61,781 nt of DNA from Acidobacteriota bacterium (GTDB taxonomy: Bacteria; Acidobacteriota; Terriglobia; Acidiferrales; UBA7541): the NCBI GenBank assembly GCA_013286465.1, contig JABDFR010000009.1, positions 1 through 61,781 of the forward strand, read 5' to 3'. The translations under genes were made by a program, and so were the position numbers. The notes beneath the pieces were generated by a model. That model made no database searches. It saw nothing but the letters and a program-made list of their open reading frames with translations, and was not told the origin of the DNA. Below, in pieces: positions 30,183-39,079 of this stretch; the stretch's first letter is position 1; the number at the start of each line of letters is the position of its first letter.

Positions 30183-31256
30183 ATGGCTACTCCCGCGCAA
30201 CAGATCGACCCTTCCAAGCTGAATACTTTCCTCGGTCAGGCGATTGGCGAAATGGGTGCGGCGATGAATGCCGCTTTGATTGTGCTCGGCGATAAATTGG
30301 GACTGTATAAAGCGATGAACGGCGCCGGGCCGATGACTTCCGAAGAAGTGGCGAAGAAAACCAACTTGAACGAACGTTATGTGCGCGAATGGCTTTCGGC
30401 ACAGGCGGCCGGCGGATTTTTGACTTACGATCCGGCGGCGAAAACATTTACGTTGCAGCCGGAGCAGGCCTTTGCGCTGGCGATGGAAGATAGCCCGGTC
30501 TTTCTGCCGGGGTTTTTTAATATCGTTTCGGCGGTGATGAAAGACGTGCCGAAAATCGAGGAAGGATTCCGCACGGGAAAAGGCGTGGGATGGCATGAAC
30601 ATGACCACGAACTTTTTCACGGCACCGAGAAATTTTTCCGGCCGGGATACCGCGCGCACCTGGTGAACGAATGGATTCCGGCGCTGGATGGGGTGGAGGC
30701 GAAGTTGAAGGCTGGGGCGAAAGCGGCGGACGTGGGCTGCGGGCTGGGCACTTCGACGATATTGATGGCGCAGGCTTATCCGAAATCAACTTTTGTGGGC
30801 TCGGATTATCACGATCGTTCGATTGAACTGGCGCGCGAGGCGGCGGCGAAAGCGGGAGTTGGAGATCGCGCGAAATTCGAAGTTTCCGCGGCTAAGAATT
30901 ATTCCGGGACGGGGTATGACTTCGTGGCTTTCTTCGATTGCTTGCACGATATGGGCGATCCTGTCGGCGCGGCCAAACACGTCCGGGAATCGCTCGATCG
31001 CGACGGAACCTGGATGCTCGTCGAGCCGTTTGCGAATGACAAGCTCGAGGACAATCTCAATCCCATCGGCCGCATTTTCTACTCGGCCTCCACAACGCTG
31101 TGCACGCCGGCTTCTCTGTCGCAGGAAGTGGGGCTGGCGCTGGGCGCGCAAGCCGGCGAAGCCCGGCTGAAGAAGGTCCTGAACGACGCCGGATTCACCC
31201 GCGTCCGCCGCGCAGCCGAGACGCCGTTCAACATAATTCTCGAAGCGCGGCCGTAA
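30183..31256 (+). CDS. Class I SAM-dependent methyltransferase with N-terminal winged helix
   Basis: A 357-residue methyltransferase. The N-terminal part (about 20-100) is a dimerisation winged helix (MTSEEVAKKTNLNERYVREWLSAQAAGG); the catalytic Rossmann domain carries ADVGCGLGTST about 182-192 and FFDCLHDMGDP. The ATG at 30183 follows GGAG in CTGGAGATGAACCG. Family members methylate small metabolites; substrate unknown. It follows the cupin gene in the same direction with a 150-base gap. Confidence 0.85.
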   Translation: MATPAQQIDPSKLNTFLGQAIGEMGAAMNAALIVLGDKLGLYKAMNGAGPMTSEEVAKKTNLNERYVREWLSAQAAGGFLTYDPAAKTFTLQPEQAFALAMEDSPVFLPGFFNIVSAVMKDVPKIEEGFRTGKGVGWHEHDHELFHGTEKFFRPGYRAHLVNEWIPALDGVEAKLKAGAKAADVGCGLGTSTILMAQAYPKSTFVGSDYHDRSIELAREAAAKAGVGDRAKFEVSAAKNYSGTGYDFVAFFDCLHDMGDPVGAAKHVRESLDRDGTWMLVEPFANDKLEDNLNPIGRIFYSASTTLCTPASLSQEVGLALGAQAGEARLKKVLNDAGFTRVRRAAETPFNIILEARP

Positions 31257-31259
31257 GGC

Positions 31260-31294
31260 GCCGTACCGTACCGCTGGCGTCCCGCCGGCGCTAC
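31260..31294. repeat. GTAG-family palindrome, subclass Ib
   Basis: Ends with CTAC at 31291-31294 and contains gccgtaccgtaccgctggcg, the same sequence as the element at 1667-1696 apart from one base. It lies right after the methyltransferase stop. Confidence 0.65.
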
Positions 31295-32005
31295 CTAATT
31301 CTCCCGACGCGCAGCGAATACGCGCTTTAGCGCTTGCAGCGTGGCTCCGCGCAATTGCGTTTCAAATTTGCCCGCGGCTCGGCGCGCTTGCTCCAGCATC
31401 GAAGGATCGATCAGCAATCCGCATCGATCCACAAACGGGCCGGAAACCGCTGCCTTAGCGCCACGCGCCGGGACGCTCCGCCCGCGCCCCGCCGATTCAT
31501 AAAGATCATAGTCTCGCGCAAATTCTTCGAACTCCGCCTGCGTCCAACGCAGCGCCTGCCCCAACGCCGCGAAAAACTCCTCACGAAATAGATTCAGCGC
31601 CGCGGCCTCAGCCGCACTCTGCCGCGCGATCTCGGTTCCGCGCATTGGAAGCCCCGCGCGTTTCGGCGTCGCCGCTGCTTTTTTTACTTTAACCGAACCA
31701 CCGCGGCCCTTTTTTCCCGCTGCAGCCCCCCGCGCGCGCGATTTATTTCCCCCAGTCTCGCCCAATCCCAAAAATTGCGGCGCCAATTCATCCACGTGCG
31801 TGGCCATAGCCAGCAAAGCCTCGCGGCGCACCGTAATCATCAAATCGCGGTGAAAAATCGGCTGGGTAATAATCCCCGGCCGGTCGAAGTCGTTGGCATA
31901 AGCCCGCAAGAAGCGGATGACGTAAGCGTCGCGGTCCAAGGTAGCCACCATCAACCCCGCCGCCTCGCGCCCTCGCACAGCAATTTGTCTCGGCGTATAT
32001 CCCAT
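31295..32005 (-). CDS. Unknown protein with basic disordered middle
   Basis: A 236-residue protein that I do not recognise. The N-terminal half (about 10-80) is ordered and begins MGYTPRQIAVRGREAAGLMV; residues about 85-120 are rich in K, R, A and G; the C-terminal half is helical. A weak upstream ribosome site. It is divergent from the MNT gene, with 147 bases between them. Confidence 0.6.
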   Translation of the reverse strand: MGYTPRQIAVRGREAAGLMVATLDRDAYVIRFLRAYANDFDRPGIITQPIFHRDLMITVRREALLAMATHVDELAPQFLGLGETGGNKSRARGAAAGKKGRGGSVKVKKAAATPKRAGLPMRGTEIARQSAAEAAALNLFREEFFAALGQALRWTQAEFEEFARDYDLYESAGRGRSVPARGAKAAVSGPFVDRCGLLIDPSMLEQARRAAGKFETQLRGATLQALKRVFAARREN

Positions 32006-32110
32006 ACGAAAATTTGGCCCCGGTCGAATCTGGGCAATTCATCGCTCTCAGACGAATTGCTAGTCGTACGCGATCGCGGCAGAACGCGCAACCCGAATTG
32101 CGCAACAGCC

Positions 32111-32154
32111 ATGTGGTGGTAACATACCACATATATGGTATACTAACACCACAT
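32111..32154. promoter_or_regulatory. Palindromic promoter/operator of the MNT-HEPN module
   Basis: ATACCA-CATATA-TGGTAT is a 6-base inverted repeat immediately before the -10 box. ATGTGG (32111-32116) pairs with CCACAT (32127-32132), and CCACAT recurs at 32149-32154, overlapping the start codon. TATACT at 32139-32144 with TGG before it forms an extended -10, 8 bases before the ATG. The HTH domain of the gene product is a plausible repressor. Confidence 0.55.
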
Positions 32155-32731
32155 GTTCGATCTGCGCTCAAAGTCCCGTCAGAAACTTTTGGCGTTTTAT
32201 TTCATAAATCCCACCTCGCGCCTGCACCTGCGGGATCTCGCCGCCCGGCTGCACATCGACCCGTCGAATTTGTCGAAGGAGCTGGTAAAGCTCGAGCGCG
32301 CCGGCCTATTCCGATCCGATATCAGCGGGCGGCAAAAGTATTTTCAGCTTAACCGCCGGTATCCGCTCTTCCAGGAAGTTCGAAGCATCGTGTCGAAAAC
32401 GATTGGCGCTGTCCCGTTGCTGGCGCGCTCGCTGAACAGCGTAGCCGGAATTGAGGAAGCTTGGCTATTCGGTTCGTTTGCCCGAAATCAACAGGATGCC
32501 GCGAGCGACCTTGACGTCCTCGTGATTGGAGTGCCGCGCGGCGAATCGCTCGCGGTTGCCATGTCGAAATTAGAGCGGCAATTGGGGCGTGAAATCAACT
32601 ATACGATGCTGACGCGGAAGGAATTCAAAACGCGGCGTGCGCGGAAGGATGTTTTCCTCGAAAACGTCTGGCACAATAAACGAGTATCGCTTGTAGCACT
32701 GCACGAAGAAACTCAAGCCCCACCGCGTTGA
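32153..32731 (+). CDS. Winged-helix MNT nucleotidyltransferase (two-gene HEPN/MNT module)
   Basis: A 192-residue protein with an N-terminal winged helix (about 8-65: LHLRDLAARLHIDPSNLSKELVKLERAG) and a minimal nucleotidyltransferase domain with GS (107-108) and D119/D121 in SDLDVLVIG. MNT proteins often act as antitoxins to HEPN toxins by adding AMP. The next open frame is HEPN-like and overlaps by 28 bases, so the pair forms one module. No Shine-Dalgarno sequence; a palindromic region with a -10 box lies directly upstream. Confidence 0.85.
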   Translation: MFDLRSKSRQKLLAFYFINPTSRLHLRDLAARLHIDPSNLSKELVKLERAGLFRSDISGRQKYFQLNRRYPLFQEVRSIVSKTIGAVPLLARSLNSVAGIEEAWLFGSFARNQQDAASDLDVLVIGVPRGESLAVAMSKLERQLGREINYTMLTRKEFKTRRARKDVFLENVWHNKRVSLVALHEETQAPPR

Positions 32732-33116
32732 TTGGGCGCAGATCGATCGCTTTCTCGCGAGCGCGGAGAAGAAACTCGCCTCGGCCCGCAAGGTTCTCGC
32801 TTTTGATGAAGAAGCCTGCTTGCAACAAGCTTACGAATCAATGCTTAAAGCTTCGCTGGGCTTCATGTTTAGCCACGCGGTGCGCGCGAGGAGTCAGCCG
32901 GGGCACCATATTGCCATCATCGAATTCGTTCGCGCGCGCTTTGACAAGAAGCACGCGGCACTAATCATCGTATTCGACCGCCTCCGGAGAATGCGGAACT
33001 TAGCTTTGTACGACGATACAGGATTTGTATCTCGGCACGACGCCGAACAAGCTCTGGAGGCGGCGCGGGAATATCTCGGGGTCCTTCGTAAGGATATTGC
33101 CGACAGAAAGCCTTGA
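32703..33116 (+). CDS. HEPN-like partner of the MNT protein, non-standard start
   Basis: About 137 residues if read from the ACG codon at 32703, or 98 from the TTG at 32820. The longer reading begins KKLKPHRVDWAQIDRFLASAEKKL and resembles the usual start of such HEPN proteins; no ATG, GTG or earlier TTG is in frame after the TAG just upstream. The likely ancestral start may have mutated from ATG to ACG, or the gene uses ACG by coupling with the overlapping upstream frame. The HEPN RNase motif Rx4-6H is not obvious (RRMRNLALYD lacks the histidine). Confidence 0.6.
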   Translation, partial: TKKLKPHRVDWAQIDRFLASAEKKLASARKVLAFDEEACLQQAYESMLKASLGFMFSHAVRARSQPGHHIAIIEFVRARFDKKHAALIIVFDRLRRMRNLALYDDTGFVSRHDAEQALEAAREYLGVLRKDIADRKP

Positions 33117-33164
33117 ACGCTGTTACGCTGCATGATCGGATACGCTCCGAATTCCGGCGCAAAT

Positions 33165-33193
33165 AAAAAAGGCCCGCCGATGTGGCGGGCCTT
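33165..33193 (-). terminator. Rho-independent terminator of lon
   Basis: Perfect 10-base stem (AAGGCCCGCC at 33169-33178 with 33184-33193, loop GATGT). The A run before it becomes the U tract on the minus strand, so it ends the lon transcript. Confidence 0.85.
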
Positions 33194-33212
33194 GGTTAAG
33201 TATTCGGGGCCG

Positions 33213-33249
33213 AAAAGCGGGAGGGTCTGCGAACCAGACCCCCCCTACA
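33213..33249. repeat. GTAG-family palindrome, class II
   Basis: On the minus strand it reads GTAGGGGGGGTCTGG, loop, CAGACCCTCCCGC. It lies between the lon stop and its terminator. It matches the class II elements at 50011-50046 and, less closely, 23621-23652. Confidence 0.75.
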
Positions 33250-33262
33250 GTTCATGCGGCGA

Positions 33263-35683
33263 TTAGTGGACTGGAACTGTCGTTGGGCGATCTTCGCCGC
33301 GACGGCCGCCGCCGCTCACGGGACGTAGCGGCTTTTCGAGTTTGCCCAACGCTAGCTCCAGGGCTTGATCCGCCGTTCTTACGAAGTGGATCTGTAGGCC
33401 CTCGGTCAGCTCGGGCGGTAGATCTTCTTTCACGTTGGCTTCGTTTTCGCTCGGCAGAATTACTTCGCGGATGCCGGCGCGTTTTGCGCCCAGCACCTTC
33501 TCTTTAATTCCGCCTACCGGCAGCACTATGCCGGAGAGCGAGATTTCGCCGGTCATCGCCACGCGCGGTCGAACCGGCCGGCCGCTGAGCAAGCTGACCA
33601 GCGCCGTAACCATCGCAACGCCGGCCGACGGGCCGTCCTTCGGGATTGCGCCCGAGGGAACGTGCACGTGCAAGTCCTGCTTGCGGAAGAAGTCGGGATC
33701 GATTCCGAATTCTTCAGCGTGGGCGCGGACCCAGGTCAACGCGGCGCGCATCGATTCCTGCATAACTTCGCCGAGATGGCCCGTCATTGTGAATTGCTTG
33801 CCGCCGCGCATTGCGGAGGCTTCGATGAACACGATGTCGCCGCCGGCCGGTGTCCAAACCAAGCCGACAGAAACGCCGGGCTGCTTGACGCGCTCCTCGA
33901 CTTCTTTTTCGAGGCGCACTTTCGGCACGCCGAGAGTTTCATGAACCACTTCCGGCGTAACGATGTGCTTTTCGGTCTTGCCTTCGGCCATGCGCCGCGC
34001 CTGCTTGCGCACGAGATTGGCGATCTCGCGCTCCAGGTTGCGGACGCCGGCTTCGCGCGTGTAGCTGTGGATAATTTCGTGGATCGCTTCGTCGGTGAAT
34101 TCGATTTGCTCGCCGAGCTTGATGCCGTGCTCCGTCGTTTGGCGCGGAATCAAAAAGCGCTTGGCGATATGGACTTTTTCTTCCTCGGTGTAGCCGGGCA
34201 GCTCGAGGATCTCCATGCGATCGCGCAATGGCTCGGGGATGGGATCCATCCAGTTGGCCGTGGCGATGAAGATGACCTTCGATAGATCGAACGGCACATC
34301 GAGATAATGATCGCGGAAGTTGGCGTTCTGCTCGGGATCGAGCACTTCCATCAACGCCGCCGCCGGATCGCCGCGGAAATCGCGGCCGAGCTTGTCCACT
34401 TCGTCGAGCATCACCACTGGGTCCATCGTTTCGGCACGGCGAATGTGCTGAATGATCTGGCCGGGCAGCGCGCCGATGTAGGTGCGCCGGTGGCCACGTA
34501 TTTCAGCTTCGTCATGCATGCCGCCGAGCGAGACGCGCACGAATTTGCGTCCCATGGCTCGCGCGATGGATTTGCCGAGTGAAGTTTTGCCCACGCCTGG
34601 AGGCCCGAGGAAGCAAAGGATCGGTCCCTTCATGCCGGGCTGCAGCTTTTTCACCGCGAGATAATCGAGAATGCGCTCTTTTACTTTCTCGAGATCATAG
34701 TGATCTTCGTCCAGAATGGTTTGCGCGTTGTGGATGTTGATGTCGTCGGTGCCGGATGTCTTGTTCCACGGCAACGAAGTCATCCACTCGAGATACGTGC
34801 GCGCGACCATGTATTCCGCCGAGGCGGGAGTCATGCGTGCGAGGCGCTTCAGTTCGCGATCGCATTCCTTTTTGCCTTCCGCGGACATGCCGGACTCTTC
34901 CACTTTCTTGCGCAGCTCATCGACTTCAGCCTGCGTGTCGTCGGAATCGCCCAGTTCCTTCTGAATGGCCTTCATCTGCTCGCGCAGCAGGAATTCTTTC
35001 TGGCCTTGATTCACTTGCTCCTGAACTTGCTCCTGGATGCGATTGCGCAAATCCAGAACTTCGCGTTCTTTGGCAAGTTCGCGGACCAGAATTTCGAGAC
35101 GCACGCGCACGCTGGCTGTCTCAAGCAATTCCTGGCGCAGCATGGTGGTGAGCGATGGCAGAGTGCCGGCGATGAAATCGGTAAGACGCGCCGGAGATTC
35201 AATCGTATTGATCGCGCTCTGCAAGTCGTCCGAAAGTTGCGGTGAACGAGCTACTACGTCGCGGAAAAGCTCCTGCGCATTGCGCTCGAGTGCAGTCAGG
35301 CCGGAATCGCGCTCGGTGTCGAGGTCAGGCTGCGGCTCGACTTGCGCGCGCAAAAATGGCTTGATGCCCAGAACTTCCGTGATGCGAATTCGATTCAAAC
35401 CTTCCAGAAATGCGACTACATTTCCGTTCGGCATGCGCACCATCTTATGAACTTTGGCGGCCGTGCCGACCATATGCAGATCCGTGCCCGATGGATCTTC
35501 GGTGCGCGGATCGAGTTGGGCCACAACGCCCAGGATCTTATCGTTGCCCTCGAGTGAATCGAGCAGGGCCAACGAACTCTCGCGTCCTACCGTCAACGGC
35601 ATTACCGCGCCGGGAAACAGAACGGTGTCACGGACGGGGAGGATCGGCAAATCTTGTGAACCAGATTTCGGGTTGGGTGTCAC
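33263..35683 (-). CDS. lon: Lon ATP-dependent protease
   Basis: An 806-residue cytoplasmic AAA+ serine protease for damaged and regulatory proteins. Parts: N-terminal substrate-binding domain (about 10-210), coiled coil, AAA+ domain with Walker A GPPGVGKTS about 345-353, and the protease domain with the catalytic serine in KDGPSAGVAM and lysine in GGIKEKVLGAK. I chose GTG at 35683, preceded by AAGGGGG at 6 bases; an in-frame GTG 27 bases further out has no ribosome site. An ACTGTAA repeat cluster lies in the upstream region. Confidence 0.95.
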   Translation of the reverse strand: MTPNPKSGSQDLPILPVRDTVLFPGAVMPLTVGRESSLALLDSLEGNDKILGVVAQLDPRTEDPSGTDLHMVGTAAKVHKMVRMPNGNVVAFLEGLNRIRITEVLGIKPFLRAQVEPQPDLDTERDSGLTALERNAQELFRDVVARSPQLSDDLQSAINTIESPARLTDFIAGTLPSLTTMLRQELLETASVRVRLEILVRELAKEREVLDLRNRIQEQVQEQVNQGQKEFLLREQMKAIQKELGDSDDTQAEVDELRKKVEESGMSAEGKKECDRELKRLARMTPASAEYMVARTYLEWMTSLPWNKTSGTDDINIHNAQTILDEDHYDLEKVKERILDYLAVKKLQPGMKGPILCFLGPPGVGKTSLGKSIARAMGRKFVRVSLGGMHDEAEIRGHRRTYIGALPGQIIQHIRRAETMDPVVMLDEVDKLGRDFRGDPAAALMEVLDPEQNANFRDHYLDVPFDLSKVIFIATANWMDPIPEPLRDRMEILELPGYTEEEKVHIAKRFLIPRQTTEHGIKLGEQIEFTDEAIHEIIHSYTREAGVRNLEREIANLVRKQARRMAEGKTEKHIVTPEVVHETLGVPKVRLEKEVEERVKQPGVSVGLVWTPAGGDIVFIEASAMRGGKQFTMTGHLGEVMQESMRAALTWVRAHAEEFGIDPDFFRKQDLHVHVPSGAIPKDGPSAGVAMVTALVSLLSGRPVRPRVAMTGEISLSGIVLPVGGIKEKVLGAKRAGIREVILPSENEANVKEDLPPELTEGLQIHFVRTADQALELALGKLEKPLRPVSGGGRRGEDRPTTVPVH

Positions 35684-35809
35684 TGAGTCCCCCTTGGGTA
35701 CCACTATCACATATCGGCGTACGAGGAATTAGATGCAATTAGAAGGAAAAGGTGGCATTCGGATTCATCAGCGTTATAAAGCGAAGTGAGTGTACCACGC
35801 TAAGGTATG

Positions 35810-35851
35810 ACTGTAAATAGTTCAAGTAACTGTAAATAAGTGACTTACAGT
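35810..35851 (-). promoter_or_regulatory. ACTGTAA repeat cluster upstream of lon
   Basis: ACTGTAAATA occurs at 35810-35819 and 35829-35838 with 19-base spacing, and the inverted TTACAGT at 35845-35851 forms an inverted repeat with the second copy. Placement between lon and the divergent end of the cca gene suggests an operator or stress-control site of lon; this is inference. Confidence 0.4.
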
Positions 35852-35899
35852 AAAGAATGCGATGCCCTGAGGAAGGGGCGGGGGCCAAATCGACCGTGA

Positions 35900-37243
35900 C
35901 TACTTCGTCGCGGTCTTCGATTTATCTGCGATGGCTTGGCGGAGTCGGGCCAAAGCTTCGTCCGGAGTCTTAATGGTGCCCTCGAGCTGGGCATCCTCGA
36001 TCGCTCGCAGCATTTCTTTGAACTCGGGCCCGGGCTTCAATCCGAGTGCGATCAGGTCGTCACCGCTGATCAGCCGGGCGGGGCGAACCTCAGCCGGTGG
36101 CGTCTCGGCCAGGAAGCGCCGCACGAATTCGTAATTCTCGAGATTGCGATGGCTTGACAGGCAATCCAGACGATGCAGCTCGAGATGTTCTTCGAAGTGC
36201 GGCAGGCGGACGAAACGCTTCAGCGTCGATTGCCGCATCTGCGGAACATCTTTGAAGCGCAGATGATTGGCAACCAGCAGCGCAATCTGATCGGTCTGCT
36301 CATTCGAGAATCGCAGACGCCGGCAAATCACTTCCGCCATTTTCGTGCCCACATCCACATGATTATCGAAACGAATGCGGCCCTCGGGTCCCGGCGACGG
36401 CGTGAAAGTGGGCGGCTTGCCCACATCGTGGAGCAGCACGCCCCAGGCCAGCGTGGGCGACACTCCGGCCGGCAACATTTCGAGCATGAGCAGCGTGTGA
36501 ATCCAAACGTCGCCCTCGGGATGAAATTGCGGCGGCTGCTCCACGCCCTTCATGCGCGCAATTTCGGGCAGCACGTGCGGCAGCAAGCCAAGCTCATCAA
36601 GCAATTCAAATCCGCGGCGCGCAGCGCCTTCGGTAAGAATTTTAGTCAGCTCGTCGCGCAACCGTTCCGCCGAAACCACCAGAATCTCAGGCGCCAATCG
36701 GCGAATGGCGGCAGCAGTTTCAGGCTCGATCGCAAAATTAAAGCGCGCCGCGAATCGCACGGCGCGCACCATCCGCAGTTTATCTTCTTCAAAGCGCCGC
36801 TCAGGATCGCCGATAGCGCGAATGATATGCGCGCCCAAATCTGCGCGTCCTCCAACATAGTCCAGCACTTCGTTCGTGCGCGGATCCAGCAGCAATCCGT
36901 TGATGGTGAAATCGCGCCGCAGCACATCTTCCTTCGCCGATGGCGTAAAAACGACGCTGTCCGGATGCCGCCCGTCCGAATAACCGACGTCCGAACGGAA
37001 GGTAGCAACTTCAACCTGGGCGCCGTCTTCCACCACGAGAATCACGCCGAATTGCGCGCCAATCGCCAGAGAATCGGGAAATAATTCCTGAACGCGCTCA
37101 GGACGCGCGTCCGTAGAAATGTCGTAGTCGACCGGCTCGCGGCCCAATTCCAAGTCGCGCACGCAGCCGCCAACGAGGTAGGCCTGATGGCCTGCCTCGC
37201 GGAGCGTGCGGGCGATTTTGTCGGCAAGTTCGCGCGCGTTCAT
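35900..37243 (-). CDS. cca: CCA tRNA nucleotidyltransferase / poly(A) polymerase family
   Basis: A 447-residue class II nucleotidyltransferase. The head domain has LVGGCVRD and the metal-binding VDYDI; the neck has the RRFEEDKLRMVRAVRFAARF motif; the C-terminal half contains an HD-type segment LLHDVGKP. CCA-adding enzymes complete tRNA 3' ends; the HD domain and length also fit a poly(A) polymerase, so the exact role is not settled by sequence alone. ATG start. Confidence 0.9.
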   Translation of the reverse strand: MNARELADKIARTLREAGHQAYLVGGCVRDLELGREPVDYDISTDARPERVQELFPDSLAIGAQFGVILVVEDGAQVEVATFRSDVGYSDGRHPDSVVFTPSAKEDVLRRDFTINGLLLDPRTNEVLDYVGGRADLGAHIIRAIGDPERRFEEDKLRMVRAVRFAARFNFAIEPETAAAIRRLAPEILVVSAERLRDELTKILTEGAARRGFELLDELGLLPHVLPEIARMKGVEQPPQFHPEGDVWIHTLLMLEMLPAGVSPTLAWGVLLHDVGKPPTFTPSPGPEGRIRFDNHVDVGTKMAEVICRRLRFSNEQTDQIALLVANHLRFKDVPQMRQSTLKRFVRLPHFEEHLELHRLDCLSSHRNLENYEFVRRFLAETPPAEVRPARLISGDDLIALGLKPGPEFKEMLRAIEDAQLEGTIKTPDEALARLRQAIADKSKTATK

Positions 37244-37306
37244 GCGCCGATTATGCGGGATTTTGCGATTGCGTGCTAGGTCGTGCGTCAGCCTGCGGCT
37301 GCGTTT

Positions 37307-37684
37307 TTATTTCTTGTGCTGGCTCACGGAAAGGACATTGCCATCGGGATCTTTGAACCACGCCACCTTGTCACCGTTGGGTGTCGACCAAATGCCGCGT
37401 TCCTGATCTTGCACGAAAGGATATTTTTCTGTGGCCACTCCGCGATCCACCAGCCATTGCACTACCTGTTCGATATTCTCCACTTCCCAGCCGAGGATGG
37501 TGCCTTGCAGCGGGGTGAAATTTGCCACTTTGACGATGCGAATCTTGTGGCCACCGATGCTGACGACCAGCGCGAATTGATCGAGGCTCACGAAATCGCA
37601 GCCGAGTTTGTCGACGTAGAAGCCGCGCGCTTTGTCGTAGTCCTTCGTCGGTACGAAGCCAACTAGTTTTCCTGAGCCAAGCAT
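37307..37684 (-). CDS. VOC (glyoxalase/bleomycin resistance) family protein
   Basis: A 125-residue protein of the vicinal oxygen chelate fold. Opening strand KLVGFVPTKDYDKARGFYVDKLGCDF and the C-terminal VAWFKDPDGNVLSV are family patterns. A strong GAGGAGG lies just upstream. Function cannot be stated; candidates are glyoxalase-like or resistance-like activities. Confidence 0.85.
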   Translation of the reverse strand: MLGSGKLVGFVPTKDYDKARGFYVDKLGCDFVSLDQFALVVSIGGHKIRIVKVANFTPLQGTILGWEVENIEQVVQWLVDRGVATEKYPFVQDQERGIWSTPNGDKVAWFKDPDGNVLSVSQHKK

Positions 37685-37772
37685 TTGGACCTCCTCGTTC
37701 GCGTGCCCGCTGCGGAATTTGTGGCGCTCATTCTATCGCGAAATTGCCGGCGCAACATTTGCAGCACCTAAA

Positions 37773-37946
37773 GTAGCGCCGGCGTCCCCGCCAGCATCTT
37801 ACGAGCACAAATGCAAGTAAAAGCCGGAATTACGGACGGCGTGCTCACACAGATAAATCGTCTTGGCGGGCTTGTGGAGTCCGTCGTCGAGTGGTGCTTG
37901 TGGCGGGATCGAAGTCGTAAGCTGCCGGCAGGGACGCCGGCCCTAC
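37773..37946. repeat. Inverted palindrome doublet B (class I)
   Basis: Begins GTAGCGCCGGCGTCCCC and ends GGCCCTAC, two class I palindromes in inverted order, 174 bases in total. It fills most of the gap between the VOC and FkbM genes. The inner parts share short blocks with doublet C (CTTACGAGCA, GGACGGCGT). Confidence 0.8.
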
Positions 37947-38057
37947 TTGAACGCGCCGCCCCGTTGAGCCACGCGCATTAGAGCGGTCTAAGGTTGACGG
38001 CGATAGTAATCTGAAAGATGGAGCGCCGATTGCTCTCGCTTTAGCGGAGCAAATTCT

Positions 38058-38966
38058 GTGAGCGCTGCTGAAATTTGCAACAGCGAACGGGAAATCCTGG
38101 AGCGTTTTCGCGTGCCCGAAGCACAATTGCCGAAGGTGCCGGGATATTTCACGAATTTCATCGGCGTGGAGACCAGCTTCGTTGTGTTCCCGGATGTGCA
38201 GCCGCGCGGTGGACGCATTTTTGGCGACTTGCCGATTCCGACGGACGGCTTATATGGCGGCGCGCATGAATATATCTCGTTGCTGCAGGCTATCGAGCGG
38301 CAACGCGATGCCGGCGAAATCACCGCCGTCGAAATTGGCGCCGGCTGGGGACCGTGGATCACGGCGGCGGGAGTAGTTTGCGCGCGCCTCGGATTCCGCC
38401 GCATCGAGCTGCTCGGAGTGGAAGCCGATCCCTACCGCTTCGAATTCATGCGCCAGCACCTCGAGCACAATCTCGGGAAATATTCGCGAGCGGAAAAGCC
38501 GGAAATCGTTTGCCGTACAGTTTGCGCCGCCGCTTGGACCGAAAACACTAAGCTATTTTTCCCGGTGATCGATCCCAGCCGCGATCATGGCGGCGCTGCC
38601 GTGACCGAAACTAGCGCCACCGATTATCGCGGCGTGGCCATTCCGCACCGCGCCGTCAACGGGCTCAAGCTCGAAACGATTTGCGAGCCGCTCGACAAAA
38701 TCGATTACATGCATTGGGACATTCAGGGCGCGGAGTTGGACGTCGCCTTCAGTTGCCACGAATTTCTGAGTGCCCGCGTGAAATCGCTTTTTATCGGCAC
38801 GCACAGCCCGCGCATGGAGGGCGGCTTGATCCAGCTATTCCACAAAATGCGTTGGGATTTGCTGCATTACAAGCCGTGCGTCTTCAAATATGATCTCGCC
38901 AGGCCATCCATCGAGGGCATGGTGATTTCCGATGGCGAGCTAGTCCTCAGCAATCCGCACTTGTAG
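38058..38966 (+). CDS. FkbM-like SAM-dependent methyltransferase
   Basis: A 302-residue methyltransferase. The SAM-binding segment is AVEIGAGWGPW (about 92-102); the C-terminal part with KIDYMHWDIQGAELDV is characteristic of FkbM-type enzymes. Starts with GTG, GGAG 8 bases upstream. The family methylates hydroxyl groups of sugars and polyketides; the substrate is unknown. It stands alone. Confidence 0.8.
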   Translation: MSAAEICNSEREILERFRVPEAQLPKVPGYFTNFIGVETSFVVFPDVQPRGGRIFGDLPIPTDGLYGGAHEYISLLQAIERQRDAGEITAVEIGAGWGPWITAAGVVCARLGFRRIELLGVEADPYRFEFMRQHLEHNLGKYSRAEKPEIVCRTVCAAAWTENTKLFFPVIDPSRDHGGAAVTETSATDYRGVAIPHRAVNGLKLETICEPLDKIDYMHWDIQGAELDVAFSCHEFLSARVKSLFIGTHSPRMEGGLIQLFHKMRWDLLHYKPCVFKYDLARPSIEGMVISDGELVLSNPHL

Positions 38967-39034
38967 GGGCCGGTCCGCCTCGGCGGAGGCTCGCTTTTGG
39001 CCGTTTTTTTCCGCGGAAACGAAACTGGGAGTTC

Positions 39035-39079
39035 AACACCCACTGCCACAGCGGGAGCGTCGTAAACCCGCCCCCCTAC
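39035..39079. repeat. GTAG-family palindrome, class II, at the phosphatase stop
   Basis: On the minus strand GTAGGGGGGCGGGTTTACGACGCTCCCGC. The CTAC of the plus strand (39076-39079) includes the stop codon TAG of the phosphatase gene. Confidence 0.65.
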
